From contig NZ_CP019327.1 in assembly GCF_001971705.1 (NCBI RefSeq), positions 2,480,001 through 2,544,000 of the forward strand: a stretch of 64,000 bases of DNA. The letters run 5' to 3'. Origin of the DNA: Natronorubrum daqingense (GTDB taxonomy: Archaea > Halobacteriota > Halobacteria > Halobacteriales > Natrialbaceae). The notes beneath the pieces were generated by a model, which was not told the origin of the DNA, ran no database searches, and saw nothing but the letters and a program-made list of their open reading frames with translations. This document shows, piece by piece, positions 52,398 through 62,371 of the stretch. How positions within the stretch are numbered: the stretch's first letter is position 1; each line of letters begins with the position of its first letter. The position numbers were made by a program, and so were the translations under genes.

Positions 52398-54086
52398 ATG
52401 AAACACGTCCGGGGACCGCTGTGTACGATCGATGTCGGGGAACAGACGAGCGACACCGAGGATATCGACGATGTCCTCGAGTCGTACCTCGGTGGTCGTG
52501 CGCTCGGAACGAAACTGGCCCACGATCGGGTTCCGTTCGACGCCGACCCGCTTGGGGCCGAGAACCGTCTGTACCTGGCGACGGGACCACTCCAGCACTC
52601 GACGATGAGCTTTACCGGCCGGATGTCCGCAACGGGTGTCTCGCCGCTCACCGACGGCCTCCTCTCCTCGAACGCGGGGGGATTCCTCTCGCGAAACTTC
52701 ACCGGCACGGGCTACAGTGCTGTCGAGATCACCGGCTCGAGCGACGAACTGGTGATCGTTCACGTCACCGACGAGGGCGTCGAGTTCGAGGCCGTTCCGG
52801 ACCTCGCGGAGGCGACCGTCACCGACACCTGCGAGTACATCGAAGACGAACACGGCCTCGAGGAAGACCACACGGTCGTCGTCGGCCCCGCCGGCGAGAA
52901 CGAGGTGCGCTTCGCCTCGATCATGACATCGAGGGAGCGGGCCTTCGGACGGGGCGGTCTCGGTGCCGTCCTCGGCGCGAAGAACGTGAAGGCGATCACG
53001 TTCGACGGCGACTCGACCAACGAAGTCGAGATTCCGCCGGTCCAGATGGAGATCCACGGCGAAGCCGCCCAGGCCGAGCATCCGATGAAAGAGTCGGGGA
53101 CGACCTCCGTCACGGAGTACGCGAACATGGTCGAGGCGCTCCCGACGCGGTACTTCTCGGAACTCTCCTTCGAAGGCGCAGCGGACATTGGGGGCGACGC
53201 CGTCGCCGAGAAGAAGTACAAGAAGGGGACCTGTTCGGCCTGTGCGTTCGCGTGCAAGCTGCCGACGAAAGACGAAGAGCGCGACGTCGTCACCGAAGGG
53301 CCGGAGTACGAGACGGTCATGGCGTTCGGCTCGAACTCGGGCGTGGACGACGTCGTCGACGTGATGAAATCGAACAAGCTCTGTGACGAACTCGGTCTCG
53401 ACACCATTTCGGCGGGCGATGTCGTCGCGGCCTACCTTGAAAGCGAGGACGAGTTCGGCAACGTCGACCTGATCCACGACCTCGTCGAGAAAATCGCCTA
53501 CCGCGAGGACGTCGGCGACACGCTCGCGGAGGGCATCGACGCCTTCCACGACGAACTTGGCGTCGAGAACTGGACGGTCAAGGGCATGGAGTTCCCCGCC
53601 CACGACGGGCGCACCCTCAACGGACAGGGCCTCGCGTTCGCCACCTCCAACCGCGGCGCCGACCACATGTACGCCGAGTTCTACCCCTACGAGTACCCGC
53701 TCGTCGACGCCGACGACGCCTTCGACAAGGACGGCCTCGAGGGCAAGCCGCCGAAGGTTATCGAACTCGAGAACATCAACGCGATCAAAGACAGCGGCGT
53801 CCTCTGTAAGTTCTCGCGGGACTTCATGACCGAAGAGCGCCTCGAGACCCTCCTCGACGCCGACTACGAGGAACTCCTCGAACTCGGCGGCGAGGTCGTC
53901 TCCCTCGAGCGTCACTTCAACAACCAGCGCGGCTTCGACCGCGGGGACGACACGCTGCCCTACGAAGTGCCGGAGTTCGAAACGGGACTCTCCGAGTACT
54001 ACGACGAACGCAACTGGAACGACGACGGGACGGTACCCGCCGATCGCTTCGACTCGAGTGCGGCGAGTGCACCCGCAGACGACTGA
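52398..54086 (+). CDS. Aldehyde ferredoxin oxidoreductase family tungstoenzyme
   Basis: The 562-aa protein has the AOR N-terminal domain (YLGGRALGTKL, ENRLYLATGPL, GRMSATGVSPLT), the ferredoxin-oxidoreductase core and the CSACAFAC motif, with a later Cys in GVLCKF giving the fourth [4Fe-4S] ligand. It uses tungsto- or molybdopterin to oxidise aldehydes or related acids with ferredoxin as acceptor. ATG 52398 begins MKHVRGPLCTIDV, the usual family start. No adjacent ferredoxin or pterin-synthesis gene is in the window. Confidence 0.92.
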   Translation: MKHVRGPLCTIDVGEQTSDTEDIDDVLESYLGGRALGTKLAHDRVPFDADPLGAENRLYLATGPLQHSTMSFTGRMSATGVSPLTDGLLSSNAGGFLSRNFTGTGYSAVEITGSSDELVIVHVTDEGVEFEAVPDLAEATVTDTCEYIEDEHGLEEDHTVVVGPAGENEVRFASIMTSRERAFGRGGLGAVLGAKNVKAITFDGDSTNEVEIPPVQMEIHGEAAQAEHPMKESGTTSVTEYANMVEALPTRYFSELSFEGAADIGGDAVAEKKYKKGTCSACAFACKLPTKDEERDVVTEGPEYETVMAFGSNSGVDDVVDVMKSNKLCDELGLDTISAGDVVAAYLESEDEFGNVDLIHDLVEKIAYREDVGDTLAEGIDAFHDELGVENWTVKGMEFPAHDGRTLNGQGLAFATSNRGADHMYAEFYPYEYPLVDADDAFDKDGLEGKPPKVIELENINAIKDSGVLCKFSRDFMTEERLETLLDADYEELLELGGEVVSLERHFNNQRGFDRGDDTLPYEVPEFETGLSEYYDERNWNDDGTVPADRFDSSAASAPADD

Positions 54087-54192
54087 GAAACAGGCGTCGG
54101 TCGTTGTCGCTGATTTTCCCACGTTCGCGTTTCGATTGTCGATCCGTATTCTGCTACAGGAACATGAGCCTCGGAGGCCCCGGCCGTCGAGG

Positions 54193-54630
54193 TTACCGCG
54201 AGCCCTGATCTCCGGCGTCGTCGTCCTGATTGCCCCACTCGCCGCGATGTTCTCCCCACTCGTCGCTTTCACCCCTGTCGCTCCCATCCTCCGTTTCGGC
54301 CCAGGCATCGGCGTCCGCCCCATCCCACTCGGCGTCGCCGGGGTCCGGCCGGTCGTCGCCTCGAGAGCGAAGCGGTGCATCGTCGGCTCTCGAGGGGTGA
54401 ATGTTGTAGTTCTGGCCCTTGTAGGGATCCTCTTCGGGTTTGTAGTCGAGTTCGCTGCGCTCGAAGATGTAGATGAAAAAGCCGAAAATCGGGATACAGA
54501 ACGTGATCGCCGCCCACTTCTTCGGTGGCTCGAGGCCGACCTTCCCGGCGTCGTAGTAGACGAACGCGGTGAGCGCGAGGTGCCAGGCGAGCGGGATGAC
54601 GACGATCGCCGCCAACAAGATGTCGCTCAT
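54193..54630 (-). CDS. Two-TM haloarchaeal membrane protein with acidic tail
   Basis: The 145-aa protein has two hydrophobic helices (about residues 4-25 and 38-57) with KVGLEPPKKWA between them, as in phospholipase-D-nuclease-N-like or related two-TM proteins, then an 80-residue hydrophilic Asp/Gly/Trp-rich tail. Function unknown. Convergent with the AOR gene. Confidence 0.65.
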   Translation of the reverse strand: MSDILLAAIVVIPLAWHLALTAFVYYDAGKVGLEPPKKWAAITFCIPIFGFFIYIFERSELDYKPEEDPYKGQNYNIHPSRADDAPLRSRGDDRPDPGDAEWDGADADAWAETEDGSDRGESDEWGEHRGEWGNQDDDAGDQGSR

Positions 54631-54839
54631 ACGCGTGTGTTCGGGCCGGAACTATCTAAACGTCCGGCCGTACGGCCGTACGGCTGACTCGAGCGTGTGG
54701 AGGGTGTGTTCGGGCCTCGAGTGGATTTGTGGTGGGCGATAGCAGTGGCGCAGTCACTGAGACGGGGGATATACCGATTCCACCGCTGTCATACCGCTAT
54801 CCTCTTGTTTCAGGGGCGTAATTAGTACGATCGATTCCG

Positions 54840-55226
54840 ATGACTCAGCCAGTCGAAGGCGAGACGAGAACGTTCGAGCGGACGTTTACGGTCGAAGACG
54901 TTCGGCAGTTCGCCGAACTCACCGGTGACGATCAGCCCCGTCACACCGAACCCGACGAAAACGGACGAGTGATGGTTCAGGGGTTACTGACTGCGACGCT
55001 GCCGACGAAACTCGGTAGCGACAACGAGGTGTTGGCCAGTACGATGGAACTCGACTTTCGTCGGCCGGTTTTTACCGGCGAACGGATCACCTGCCGGTCG
55101 ACGTACGATACGGTCGTCGAACGAGACGACCGCTACGAGTTCACGAGCGATGTCGTGTGCGAGAACGACGACGGTGACACCGTGTTGACCACGACGACCG
55201 AAGGCCTCATCTGGAAGGGTGAGTGA
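54840..55226 (+). CDS. Hot-dog fold (MaoC-like) hydratase/thioesterase-like protein
   Basis: The 128-aa protein matches the MaoC/FAS1-type hot-dog pattern: FTVEDVRQFAELTGDDQPRH, with the Asp-x-x-x-x-His dyad expected for (R)-specific enoyl-CoA hydratases, then RVMVQGLLTATLPTKLG and FRRPVFTGERITCRSTY. The substrate is probably an acyl-CoA. It lies near acyl-CoA synthetase and thiolase genes. Confidence 0.8.
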   Translation: MTQPVEGETRTFERTFTVEDVRQFAELTGDDQPRHTEPDENGRVMVQGLLTATLPTKLGSDNEVLASTMELDFRRPVFTGERITCRSTYDTVVERDDRYEFTSDVVCENDDGDTVLTTTTEGLIWKGE

Positions 55227-55677
55227 CCCAATCGCGACTGCTGTCGGTGTCCGTGGTTTCCGATTGGGGACACTGACGAAGTTGGCGCTGTGTTACTCAC
55301 ACCGGCAACGGGGATACCCACGTCCTCCCCAACCGATTTGCTCACTCACGGCGTTCGTTCGCGCATCCACCGGAAGACGCGTACGTCTTCCGAGCCTTCG
55401 CTCGCGTACTCGCGAAGACCTCGCACGCTAACGTCGATCAGTTCTCGCCGGTGCTCGAACGTGCTCGAGAGCGCGCGCCATATCGCCTGCCGTTCACCCT
55501 CCGAGAAACCCGTTCGAACTCCGCGGCTCTCGGCCGTTGGCCTCCGAACCGCGCCGTAGTTGACGTCGAACTCGAGCGCCGCTCCCTGACGCGACCACCG
55601 TTTGTCTCGGCCGACTCGCTCGCGTCGCTCACTCACGGCCTCGCAAAACCTGGACCAAAAGGTCGAAACTGCAATCC
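55227..55677. other. Non-coding stretch with a copy of the thiolase 3' end
   Basis: No gene recognised. At about 55557-55588 the minus strand repeats the last codons of the thiolase gene (QGAALEFDVN versus QGAAIEFDVN; 29 of 31 bases alike), then reads into unrelated sequence. Several CTCACGGC/CGCTCGCGT-type short repeats occur. Confidence 0.5.
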
Positions 55678-56814
55678 TTAGTTGACGTCGAACTCGATCG
55701 CTGCTCCCTGTCCAAAGCCGACACAGAGCGTCGCCAGACCGAGACCGCCGCCGCGTTTCTGGAGTTCGTGAATCAGCGTCACTGGCAGGCGAGCGCCGGA
55801 GGCACCCAGCGGGTGACCGATGGCGATTGCGCCGCCGTTGACGTTGAATCGCTCGGGGTCGATACCGAGTTCGTCGCGCGAGTACAGCGACTGGCTCGCG
55901 AACGCTTCGTTGAGTTCGACCAGTTCGTACTCGTCGATATCGCGACCGTTTCGCTCGAGGAGCCCTTCCGTCGCCGGGACCGGACCGATTCCCATGACGG
56001 TCGGGTCGACGCCGGCGACGTTGTTCATCCCGACCTCGGCCATGATCTCGAGGTCGTTCTCTTCGGCAAACTCCTCGCTGGTGATGAGCAGCGCGGAGGC
56101 ACCGTCGGAGATCTGGGAGGCGTTGCCGGGGGTGACGCTGCCGTCGGATTTGAAGACGGTCGGCAGTTCGGCGAGTTTCTCGGCGGTCGTGCCGGGGCGG
56201 ATGCCCTCGTCTTCGGAGACGGTCTCTTCGTCGGTCTCGATCGGGACGATCTCGTCGTCGAAGCGGCCTTCTTCGGTGGCTTCCTCGGCGTTTTGCTGGC
56301 TGCGGGCGGCGTACTCGTCTTGTTCCTCGCGGCTGACACCGTACTCCTCGGCGACCTTCTCGGCGGTCATCCCCATCTGGAGTTCGCCGACGTTGTAGAG
56401 TTCGGCCAGGCGCGGGTGGATGTCCGACATGCCGTCGCCCATCGGGACGCGGCTCATGCTCTCGACGCCGCCGGCGATGATGGCGTCGCGGTTGCCCGCG
56501 GCGATGGCGTCCGAAGCGGAGATAACCGATTGCATCGAGGAGGCACACCAGCGGTTGATCGTCGTCGCCGGGACGCTCTCGCCGAGTTCCGAGAGGAGGG
56601 CGATCACGCGAGCGAGGTTGTTGTCTTGCTCGCCGCGTTGCTGGGCGCAGCCCCACATGAGATCGTCGATATCCTCGCCAGACAGGCCAGTCTCGGCGAG
56701 AATTTCGTCGATGAGCGGCACGGAGAGATCCTCGCTGCGGAGATCGGCGTACACACCGTCTTCTTTCCCCTGCGGGGTTCGGACAGCCTTCACCACGACT
56801 GGTGTCTGTGACAT
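55678..56814 (-). CDS. Acetyl-CoA C-acyltransferase (thiolase)
   Basis: The 378-aa thiolase has the nucleophilic Cys in NRWCASSMQS, NEAFASQ, GHPLGASGAR with the catalytic His, and a second Cys in LCVGFGQGAA. It forms or cleaves beta-ketoacyl-CoA. Start MSQTPVVVKAVRTP at 56814 fits the family. There is no adjacent zinc-ribbon DUF35 partner, so it is more like the classical FadA/AtoB type. Confidence 0.93.
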   Translation of the reverse strand: MSQTPVVVKAVRTPQGKEDGVYADLRSEDLSVPLIDEILAETGLSGEDIDDLMWGCAQQRGEQDNNLARVIALLSELGESVPATTINRWCASSMQSVISASDAIAAGNRDAIIAGGVESMSRVPMGDGMSDIHPRLAELYNVGELQMGMTAEKVAEEYGVSREEQDEYAARSQQNAEEATEEGRFDDEIVPIETDEETVSEDEGIRPGTTAEKLAELPTVFKSDGSVTPGNASQISDGASALLITSEEFAEENDLEIMAEVGMNNVAGVDPTVMGIGPVPATEGLLERNGRDIDEYELVELNEAFASQSLYSRDELGIDPERFNVNGGAIAIGHPLGASGARLPVTLIHELQKRGGGLGLATLCVGFGQGAAIEFDVN

Positions 56815-56935
56815 ACTCTAACGAATAACCCTCGTAAACTTAAATCCGGTCGAACTGCCGTACACAGGCTAGGTGTTTACGACGAACGCGACTCACAACC
56901 GATCGTGAGTGTCGCGTTCGCCCAAACCGGGTTCG

Positions 56936-58399
56936 CTATCGAGTCTGCTCGTGATCCGGAAGGTGAACCGTCATCCGATGATCGTCCGAGGGCCTGTTCG
57001 GTACCTTCACCGTTCGCTCGAGGCCGCCCCTGTCTCGTGACACGCCCGTAATGGAGACGACGTCGTCCGGCGGATCGGCCGCTGGAATGTGCGTGTTGAT
57101 CCCGGTCAGAAACGGCAGTGCCTGAAACGCGGGTACCGGCTGTGTGACGTCGGTCTCGCCGTCTTCGCCGGCGTCGAACACCATCGGCGTAACGATGCCG
57201 TCCTCGAGCGGGGCCGTCGCCTCGGTGAGTACGCTCGTCTCGTTGATCAGGAGTTCGTCGCTGGCATCGCCCTGGTCGGCCCACCACTCTTTGTCGCGGT
57301 TGATCACCAGTGCGGTGTGATCGGGGCCGCGGTCGACGAGTTCGTCAGTGAGGCCGCCGGGTTCGCCGACGAGCAGGCGAACGAAGCCGTTGCTTCGCAG
57401 TTCGGGCTGACGGTAGACGTGGTTGCTCACGCCGTTGCACTCGCGCACGACGAACTCGTGGTGGTCGGTTCCGTCGACTTCGAGTGGGCCCCACCGACCG
57501 TCGTCCTTCAGCGTTTGCGTTGCCACCGTCTCTTCTCGAGAGCCTGTCTTCGGGTTAATCGCGTACACCTCGAGGGTGGCACCTTCGACGCCGACGTTGT
57601 CGGGGAACACGAGTGCTCGACCGGAGAGGGTAACCTCGTCGGCAGGCTCGGGTTCGATTTGGGTCGTCTTCGGTGCGTCGTCGGTCAGGAACTCGTAGAT
57701 TGCCCCGAACGCCTCTTCGCTGGTGGCGACTTCGACGTGGCCTTGCTCGAAGAACTCGTTTGCTGCGCCACCGATTTCGGCGTCCTCGTTGCCGAGCGCC
57801 CAGAGGGCGAGCGTGGGGACGCCACCCGGTGGTGAATCGGCCTCCCTCCCGTCGATGTTGACGTAGTTTGCGGCCGATTCGGCACGGTCCGGGTCGGCGA
57901 GATAGCCTTGGAGCACTTGCGTTCCGAGTGAATGGCCTAACAAGTCGACGCCGTCGGCACCCGTCTCCGCGAGCAGGTCGTCGACTCGCTCGTGGACGCC
58001 CGCGATAACGTCCTCTTGGATTTCCTCGAACGCGAGGCTGTCGTACTCGTAGGCGGCGAGGTACTCCTGTGGATAGCCGTTGCTCGTAAAGCGCATCGCC
58101 TGCGATTCGAACTGCGTCGCCGACCCCATGCCGCCGTGGACGAAGAGCACGGGTCGATCGGGGCCGTCCGATTTTGACTTCTCGTCTTCCCCGTCAGATT
58201 TCGACTCCTCGGTGTCGTCGTTCTTGCCGTCCCCGTCCCCGGTTCCGTCGTCGCTACTCGAGTCGTCTCCGTCGTCTCCCTCGGCGTCGTCGCTGGTATC
58301 GCTCGCACAGCCTGCAAGTGCCGCCAGTCCACCGACACTCGCTGTGACACCGGCCAGTTCGAGAAGTCGTCGCCGCGATTGTGTGTTTGTATCGGTCAT
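56936..58399 (-). CDS. Tat-exported lipoprotein with lipase-like alpha/beta-hydrolase domain
   Basis: The 487-aa protein has a Tat signal (SRRRLLELAG, residues 8-17) and lipobox ALAGC near residue 31, then an Asp/Ser linker. The hydrolase domain has VLFVHGGMGS (oxyanion region) and LLGHSLGTQVLQGY with the nucleophile Ser in GHSLG. The C-terminal half is beta-rich (ALVFPDNVGVEGATLEVYAINP and later), resembling the lipid-binding C-terminal domains of Archaeoglobus lipase AFL (from memory). It is probably an extracellular, membrane-anchored esterase or lipase. Confidence 0.82.
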   Translation of the reverse strand: MTDTNTQSRRRLLELAGVTASVGGLAALAGCASDTSDDAEGDDGDDSSSDDGTGDGDGKNDDTEESKSDGEDEKSKSDGPDRPVLFVHGGMGSATQFESQAMRFTSNGYPQEYLAAYEYDSLAFEEIQEDVIAGVHERVDDLLAETGADGVDLLGHSLGTQVLQGYLADPDRAESAANYVNIDGREADSPPGGVPTLALWALGNEDAEIGGAANEFFEQGHVEVATSEEAFGAIYEFLTDDAPKTTQIEPEPADEVTLSGRALVFPDNVGVEGATLEVYAINPKTGSREETVATQTLKDDGRWGPLEVDGTDHHEFVVRECNGVSNHVYRQPELRSNGFVRLLVGEPGGLTDELVDRGPDHTALVINRDKEWWADQGDASDELLINETSVLTEATAPLEDGIVTPMVFDAGEDGETDVTQPVPAFQALPFLTGINTHIPAADPPDDVVSITGVSRDRGGLERTVKVPNRPSDDHRMTVHLPDHEQTR

Positions 58400-58628
58400 G
58401 ACACGGAATTAATGTTTACGAATTGTGATAAAGTAATCAACTGGTTACCGACCGTCGTTCTCGTGGCCATCGGTTACTACTCGAGTGGGCCAGCCACGGC
58501 TCGATCGCGTGCATTGTCGTCTCGTGGGAGTAGGATGCCCAACACGTTCGGAGGGAACGGATTTCGCGGAGACGACGACCCTTCCCTCGAGAACAACGCT
58601 TATCCCGAATTGCTGGCAATACGCGGCT

Positions 58629-59483
58629 ATGGACGAGGACGGATTATCCGCCGCTCGAGACGACGCCGACGACGAACCGGCGTCCGACCCCGATCACGAC
58701 GCCGAATCTCCCTCCGAATCGAACGCGAGCGCTGTGGCGGCTGACACGCCTGCCGAGAAGGGCACGTCGGACGAGACGCTCGAGTCCACCGACGAGAGAA
58801 GCGGCGAGTCGGATGCTGTGGATGCAGACGGCGATGAAGTGGCTACTGGCGGCGACGCAGACGACACTCGACCGACCGACGATGCGAACGACGCCCGATT
58901 GGCCGACGACGACCGCGAGGACGAAGCGGAGGTCGAACCCGAGTCGGCCTCGATGCCGAGCGTGCCCGACACCGAACCGGAAGCGAGCGATGTCCCCGAG
59001 GACGTCCAGAAGTACGCGCGTTTCAAGAAAATGGACGGCGCACAGTACGACCGCGTCAACGAGTTCCTGCGCGATCGAACGTACATCACGGCTCGAGAGT
59101 GGGCGATCGCCCGTCTCTGTTCTGACTTCCGGACCGAAACCGGCGTCGAGATGACCAAAATCGGCGAGAACCTCCCCGAACTCGTCCCCTTCATGACCGA
59201 CACCTACACTCCACAGGCCGTCAACCAGGCCCGTTCGTCGTTCGAGGAGAAAGTTCGGACGGCCGGCGCGACCTTCCTCTACGGCGCGATGTGTGATTTC
59301 TTCACCGCCGAGGAACTCGACGACGTCATGTACGAGTCGACGGAGGTCGCGAAGTTCTTACTCGAGGTCGAAGGCGTCGACCTCTCCGTCGAGGACGAAC
59401 TCGAGGCCGAAGAACGGATCTCGAGCGTGATGCGCGACGTCCGCGAGGCGAGCGAGCAACTGCGCGAAGAAGACGATACGTGA
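58629..59483 (+). CDS. Haloarchaeal protein with acidic N-terminus (DUF5806-like)
   Basis: The 284-aa protein has a 115-residue low-complexity Asp/Glu/Ser/Ala region followed by a helical core (DVQKYARFKKMDGAQYDRVN, YITAREWAIARLCSDF, ELVPFMTDTYTPQAVNQARS, ATFLYGAMCDFFTAEEL). The core resembles a conserved haloarchaeal family I recall as DUF5806. Function unknown; EWAIARLCSDF could be part of a DNA-binding helical domain. Start MDEDGLSAARDD at 58629. Confidence 0.75.
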   Translation: MDEDGLSAARDDADDEPASDPDHDAESPSESNASAVAADTPAEKGTSDETLESTDERSGESDAVDADGDEVATGGDADDTRPTDDANDARLADDDREDEAEVEPESASMPSVPDTEPEASDVPEDVQKYARFKKMDGAQYDRVNEFLRDRTYITAREWAIARLCSDFRTETGVEMTKIGENLPELVPFMTDTYTPQAVNQARSSFEEKVRTAGATFLYGAMCDFFTAEELDDVMYESTEVAKFLLEVEGVDLSVEDELEAEERISSVMRDVREASEQLREEDDT

Positions 59484-59846
59484 GTTACCGACTCCTGTCC
59501 GTTGGCTAACGAGTGCCTGTCCGTCGTTGTTCGTACGCGAACGGTCTCGCTCGCGTGGTAGGTACCCCGTTCCGGATCGTGTGGCACTACGTTCTCGAGG
59601 TGCGGGATTCGTCGCTCGCGGGCCCTCGCCTGCTCGAGTCGGACCTATCTACCTCGGACATCGACGAGTTACCGAGTCGAACGATAGCAACCACAGGGGA
59701 GTGGTTTCTTCGTCCCCCTACGAATCGTGTCACACTACCACACTGCCCGTCGTATACGTAGCAACTATCGAGTCGTCGGTTGTTCACAATCAGACAGTCT
59801 CTAGCGGATTCGATACAAACACGTTCTAGGTGTGAATTTTCATCGG
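59484..59846. other. Intergenic stretch without a gene
   Basis: Frames present are short and Arg/Ser-rich. An AT-rich patch at 59805-59845 just before the next start probably holds its promoter. Nothing else recognised. Confidence 0.5.
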
Positions 59847-60803
59847 ATGACGACAAATACAACTGCTAGCGACGAACCAACGATTGACGAAGTCGACGAT
59901 ACTGATCCGGCTGACGGAGCGAGTGACGCGGGCGTCACTCGACGACGCGCGCTACACGTGGGCGGAGTAGTCGGTCTCGGTGGCTTGCTCGGCGGAATCG
60001 GTGCGGGATCGAACACTGCGGCGGCCGCTGACTCGAGTTCGGTTGTCCACCTCGATTACGACGACTACGACGACTGGAGCGACGTCTACCGGGTGTCGAA
60101 CGGCAACAGCGACGCCCTGTCGCTCGTCGCGTCACCGACGTACTCGGGAGAGCGCGCGTTGCAACTCCAGGTTTCTGAGGGCGACCACTGGGGTGTGAGC
60201 ACCCACTACGACTTCGAGGACGGCTTGCTCGAACTCCACGGGCGCGTGCGCTTTGCGCTCAACACGAACTGGTCGATGGAGGGGCGCAACTTCGCGAACT
60301 GTCGTCTCTGGAACTGTGCGATTTCCCACGGCGAGGGCAGCGCAGGTGGCGGCGACACCGACGGGACGAATGGCTGGAGTAACCGCCTGTACGTGACGAG
60401 TCGCGGAACGAATCCTGACGGCCCGTTCCACCTGCTCTCGAACACGTACCACATGGATCACCCCGGCTGGGGCGATCAGGACTACCTCATCGACGGCGAA
60501 CCGGAGGCAATCGGTGCACCCGAGATCGAGCCGGGGACGTGGTACGAATTCGAATACTACGTCGCCGTGAATACGATCGCGGCCGGCATGGCGATTCCAA
60601 ACGGCGTCGTTCGCTACTGGCTCGACGACGAACTCATCTACGACCGCAGTGACTTCCGGTTCACAACGGACCAGGAGAACAACGTCATCGACTCGAACGG
60701 TCCCGTTGGCCACTACGGCGGGACCTACACTGCACCCCAGAACCTCTACGCCTACTACGACGACCACTCCATGGCGCTCGGTGGCACGCTCGATGACTGT
60801 TAA
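59847..60803 (+). CDS. Tat-exported jelly-roll protein, polysaccharide-lyase-like
   Basis: The 318-aa protein has a Tat signal (TRRRALHVGG near residue 31, cut near AAAADS) and a mature part rich in aromatic beta strands: LQVSEGDHWGVSTHYDF, GRVRFALNTNWSME, EPGTWYEFEYYVAVNT, VVRYWLDDELIYDRSDF, YGGTYTAPQNLYAYYDDHSMAL. This strand order resembles secreted concanavalin/jelly-roll polysaccharide lyases (PL14-type) rather than an intracellular enzyme. The activity is inferred only. ATG 59847 is preferred over an in-frame GTG five codons upstream. Confidence 0.68.
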   Translation: MTTNTTASDEPTIDEVDDTDPADGASDAGVTRRRALHVGGVVGLGGLLGGIGAGSNTAAAADSSSVVHLDYDDYDDWSDVYRVSNGNSDALSLVASPTYSGERALQLQVSEGDHWGVSTHYDFEDGLLELHGRVRFALNTNWSMEGRNFANCRLWNCAISHGEGSAGGGDTDGTNGWSNRLYVTSRGTNPDGPFHLLSNTYHMDHPGWGDQDYLIDGEPEAIGAPEIEPGTWYEFEYYVAVNTIAAGMAIPNGVVRYWLDDELIYDRSDFRFTTDQENNVIDSNGPVGHYGGTYTAPQNLYAYYDDHSMALGGTLDDC

Positions 60804-61018
60804 CGCGTAGCCTCCGTGTGGCCACAGATGGACCGAGACACGGTCGTTCACCGACCGGCTGATTTCGCTGCACACGCGAACGGTCGAAATCCGAATTCGT
60901 CGACCGAGGGATAGCGGACGGCTCTGACGTCTGCTCCGACGATGGTCCGCGTCTACTCCGGCAAGGGTCCACGTCTGCTCCGACGGTCCACCCGTTACTC
61001 GAGTGCGAAGCCGAGTCC

Positions 61019-61561
61019 CTACTGTGTCCACTCGCGAACGTCTGTCTCTTCGAGAAAGAGCGACGGATCGTCGTGTGAAAAACTGATCCAGCGCTTCGGT
61101 TCGGGTTCGCGTCCGGAGTCGGACTCGCCTTCCCCGTCAGCGTTGGTAGCCCCCGCGCTCAGCACGTGCACTAGCAACTCCTCTTGGGTGAGTGCGGTTT
61201 CGAACACGTGTTGTGCGTCGGAAACATCGTACGCGAGTGGCACGATTACCGCCGTTTCACTTTCGTCGTCGCGTTCGACGGCGAGCGCGAGTCGCCGATC
61301 TGACTCGTCGGGCGGCGGTCGGTAGTACACCTCCGCGGCGGTGATCGTGACGTTACCGCGTTCGATCACGTCCTCGAGCACCTGATACTCGTCCGTCGAA
61401 ACTGCGACATCGAACCCAATCCGTTCTTCCCGTGCAACTGGCGCGATCTCGTCGGGCTCGAGTACGATCGCATCCCAGCCGTTCGCCCGATACTCCTCGG
61501 CGATCGCCCTCGCATCCTCGAGGAGGGTGTCCCACTGTGAGTCAGGCGTCTCTGTCGTCAT
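61019..61561 (-). CDS. Conserved-looking haloarchaeal cytosolic protein of unknown function
   Basis: The 180-aa acidic protein has a mixed alpha/beta pattern (DTLLEDARAIAEEYRANGWDAIVLEPDEIA in outline, RRLALAVERDDESETAVIVPLAY, FETALTQEELLVHVLS). No catalytic motif or signal seen. The start lies 100 nt downstream of the lipoate ligase stop on the same strand, so co-transcription is possible. Not recognised with confidence. Confidence 0.65.
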   Translation of the reverse strand: MTTETPDSQWDTLLEDARAIAEEYRANGWDAIVLEPDEIAPVAREERIGFDVAVSTDEYQVLEDVIERGNVTITAAEVYYRPPPDESDRRLALAVERDDESETAVIVPLAYDVSDAQHVFETALTQEELLVHVLSAGATNADGEGESDSGREPEPKRWISFSHDDPSLFLEETDVREWTQ

Positions 61562-61660
61562 CGGGGTACCTCTCGCGGGTGTTCGACTCGAAGCGCTGGA
61601 GTAGGGAGTGACAGTGACATACTCGTACGTAGACGGCCGACCGGAAAAACAGCCGTGCTC

Positions 61661-62371
61661 TCAGCTGTCGACGGATTCGATTCGAACGGTTGCTCTCTCG
61701 TCGCCGACGAGTGCGTCCTCGAGTGCCGAACGAACGACTTCGGGATCACTCGGTCCCCCTGCTGTTCCAACGGTTCCGACGGTGGCGGGATCGAACTCGA
61801 GTGCGAGCGCGTCGTAGACCGACTCGAGGACGCTCGCCACCCCATCACGATTCGACACGAGCACGACGCCGGCGACGACGGCCACGTCCTGTCGGATCCG
61901 TTGGGCGAGTCCGGCTACCTTTCGACGGCCACCATCCGAATCCACGAGGGACAGTGAGTGTGTCCCCGGACAAAACGAGCGTTCGGGTTCGCCGCGACCG
62001 ACCTCGAGGTCGCCGTCGAGGCGATCGAGTGCGTCCTCGAGTGTCGCAGTCGCCCGCTCGTACCGTTCGCTGGTTCCCCGGCGGAAGTCCTCGATCGGTT
62101 CTACGCGGGTGAACGCGAGTGACGTTTCGCCGTCGAACGCGACCGCACGACCGCCGACATCGCGCTCGACCGGGACGAATTCGCGTTCTCGAGCACGCTC
62201 ACGGGCCTGCTCGTAGCCCTCCCGTCGCTGATCTCGCCGACCGAACGCGACCTGCCGGTGGGGTCGCCAGACGCGGATCGCCGACTCGTCGTCTGTAACG
62301 CTCGAGTACAGTCGGCGACTGAGTTCCCGGTCCGCATCGACGGTCGCCCCCCGGCCGCGAATCACGCGCAT
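61661..62371 (-). CDS. Lipoate-protein ligase A family protein
   Basis: The 236-aa protein has the BPL/LplA fold: RVWRPHRQVAFGRRD, VERDVGGRAVAFDGETSLAF (family RRxGGGA, here RDVGGRA) and RRKVAGLAQRIRQDVAVVAGVVL, with the lipoyl-AMP-binding Lys in KVAGLAQR. It attaches lipoate or octanoate to E2/GcvH proteins. The C-terminal accessory domain is short. Start MRVIRGRGA at 62371. Confidence 0.88.
   Translation of the reverse strand: MRVIRGRGATVDADRELSRRLYSSVTDDESAIRVWRPHRQVAFGRRDQRREGYEQARERAREREFVPVERDVGGRAVAFDGETSLAFTRVEPIEDFRRGTSERYERATATLEDALDRLDGDLEVGRGEPERSFCPGTHSLSLVDSDGGRRKVAGLAQRIRQDVAVVAGVVLVSNRDGVASVLESVYDALALEFDPATVGTVGTAGGPSDPEVVRSALEDALVGDERATVRIESVDS

Noticed and set aside
52164-54380. 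738-aa open frame opposite the AOR gene
   Set aside because: Shadow; the AOR frame carries all the family motifs.
55346-56656. 436-aa frame running through the thiolase gene
   Set aside because: Alternative frame of the thiolase. Only its last part, outside the thiolase, carries the short duplicated 3' end.
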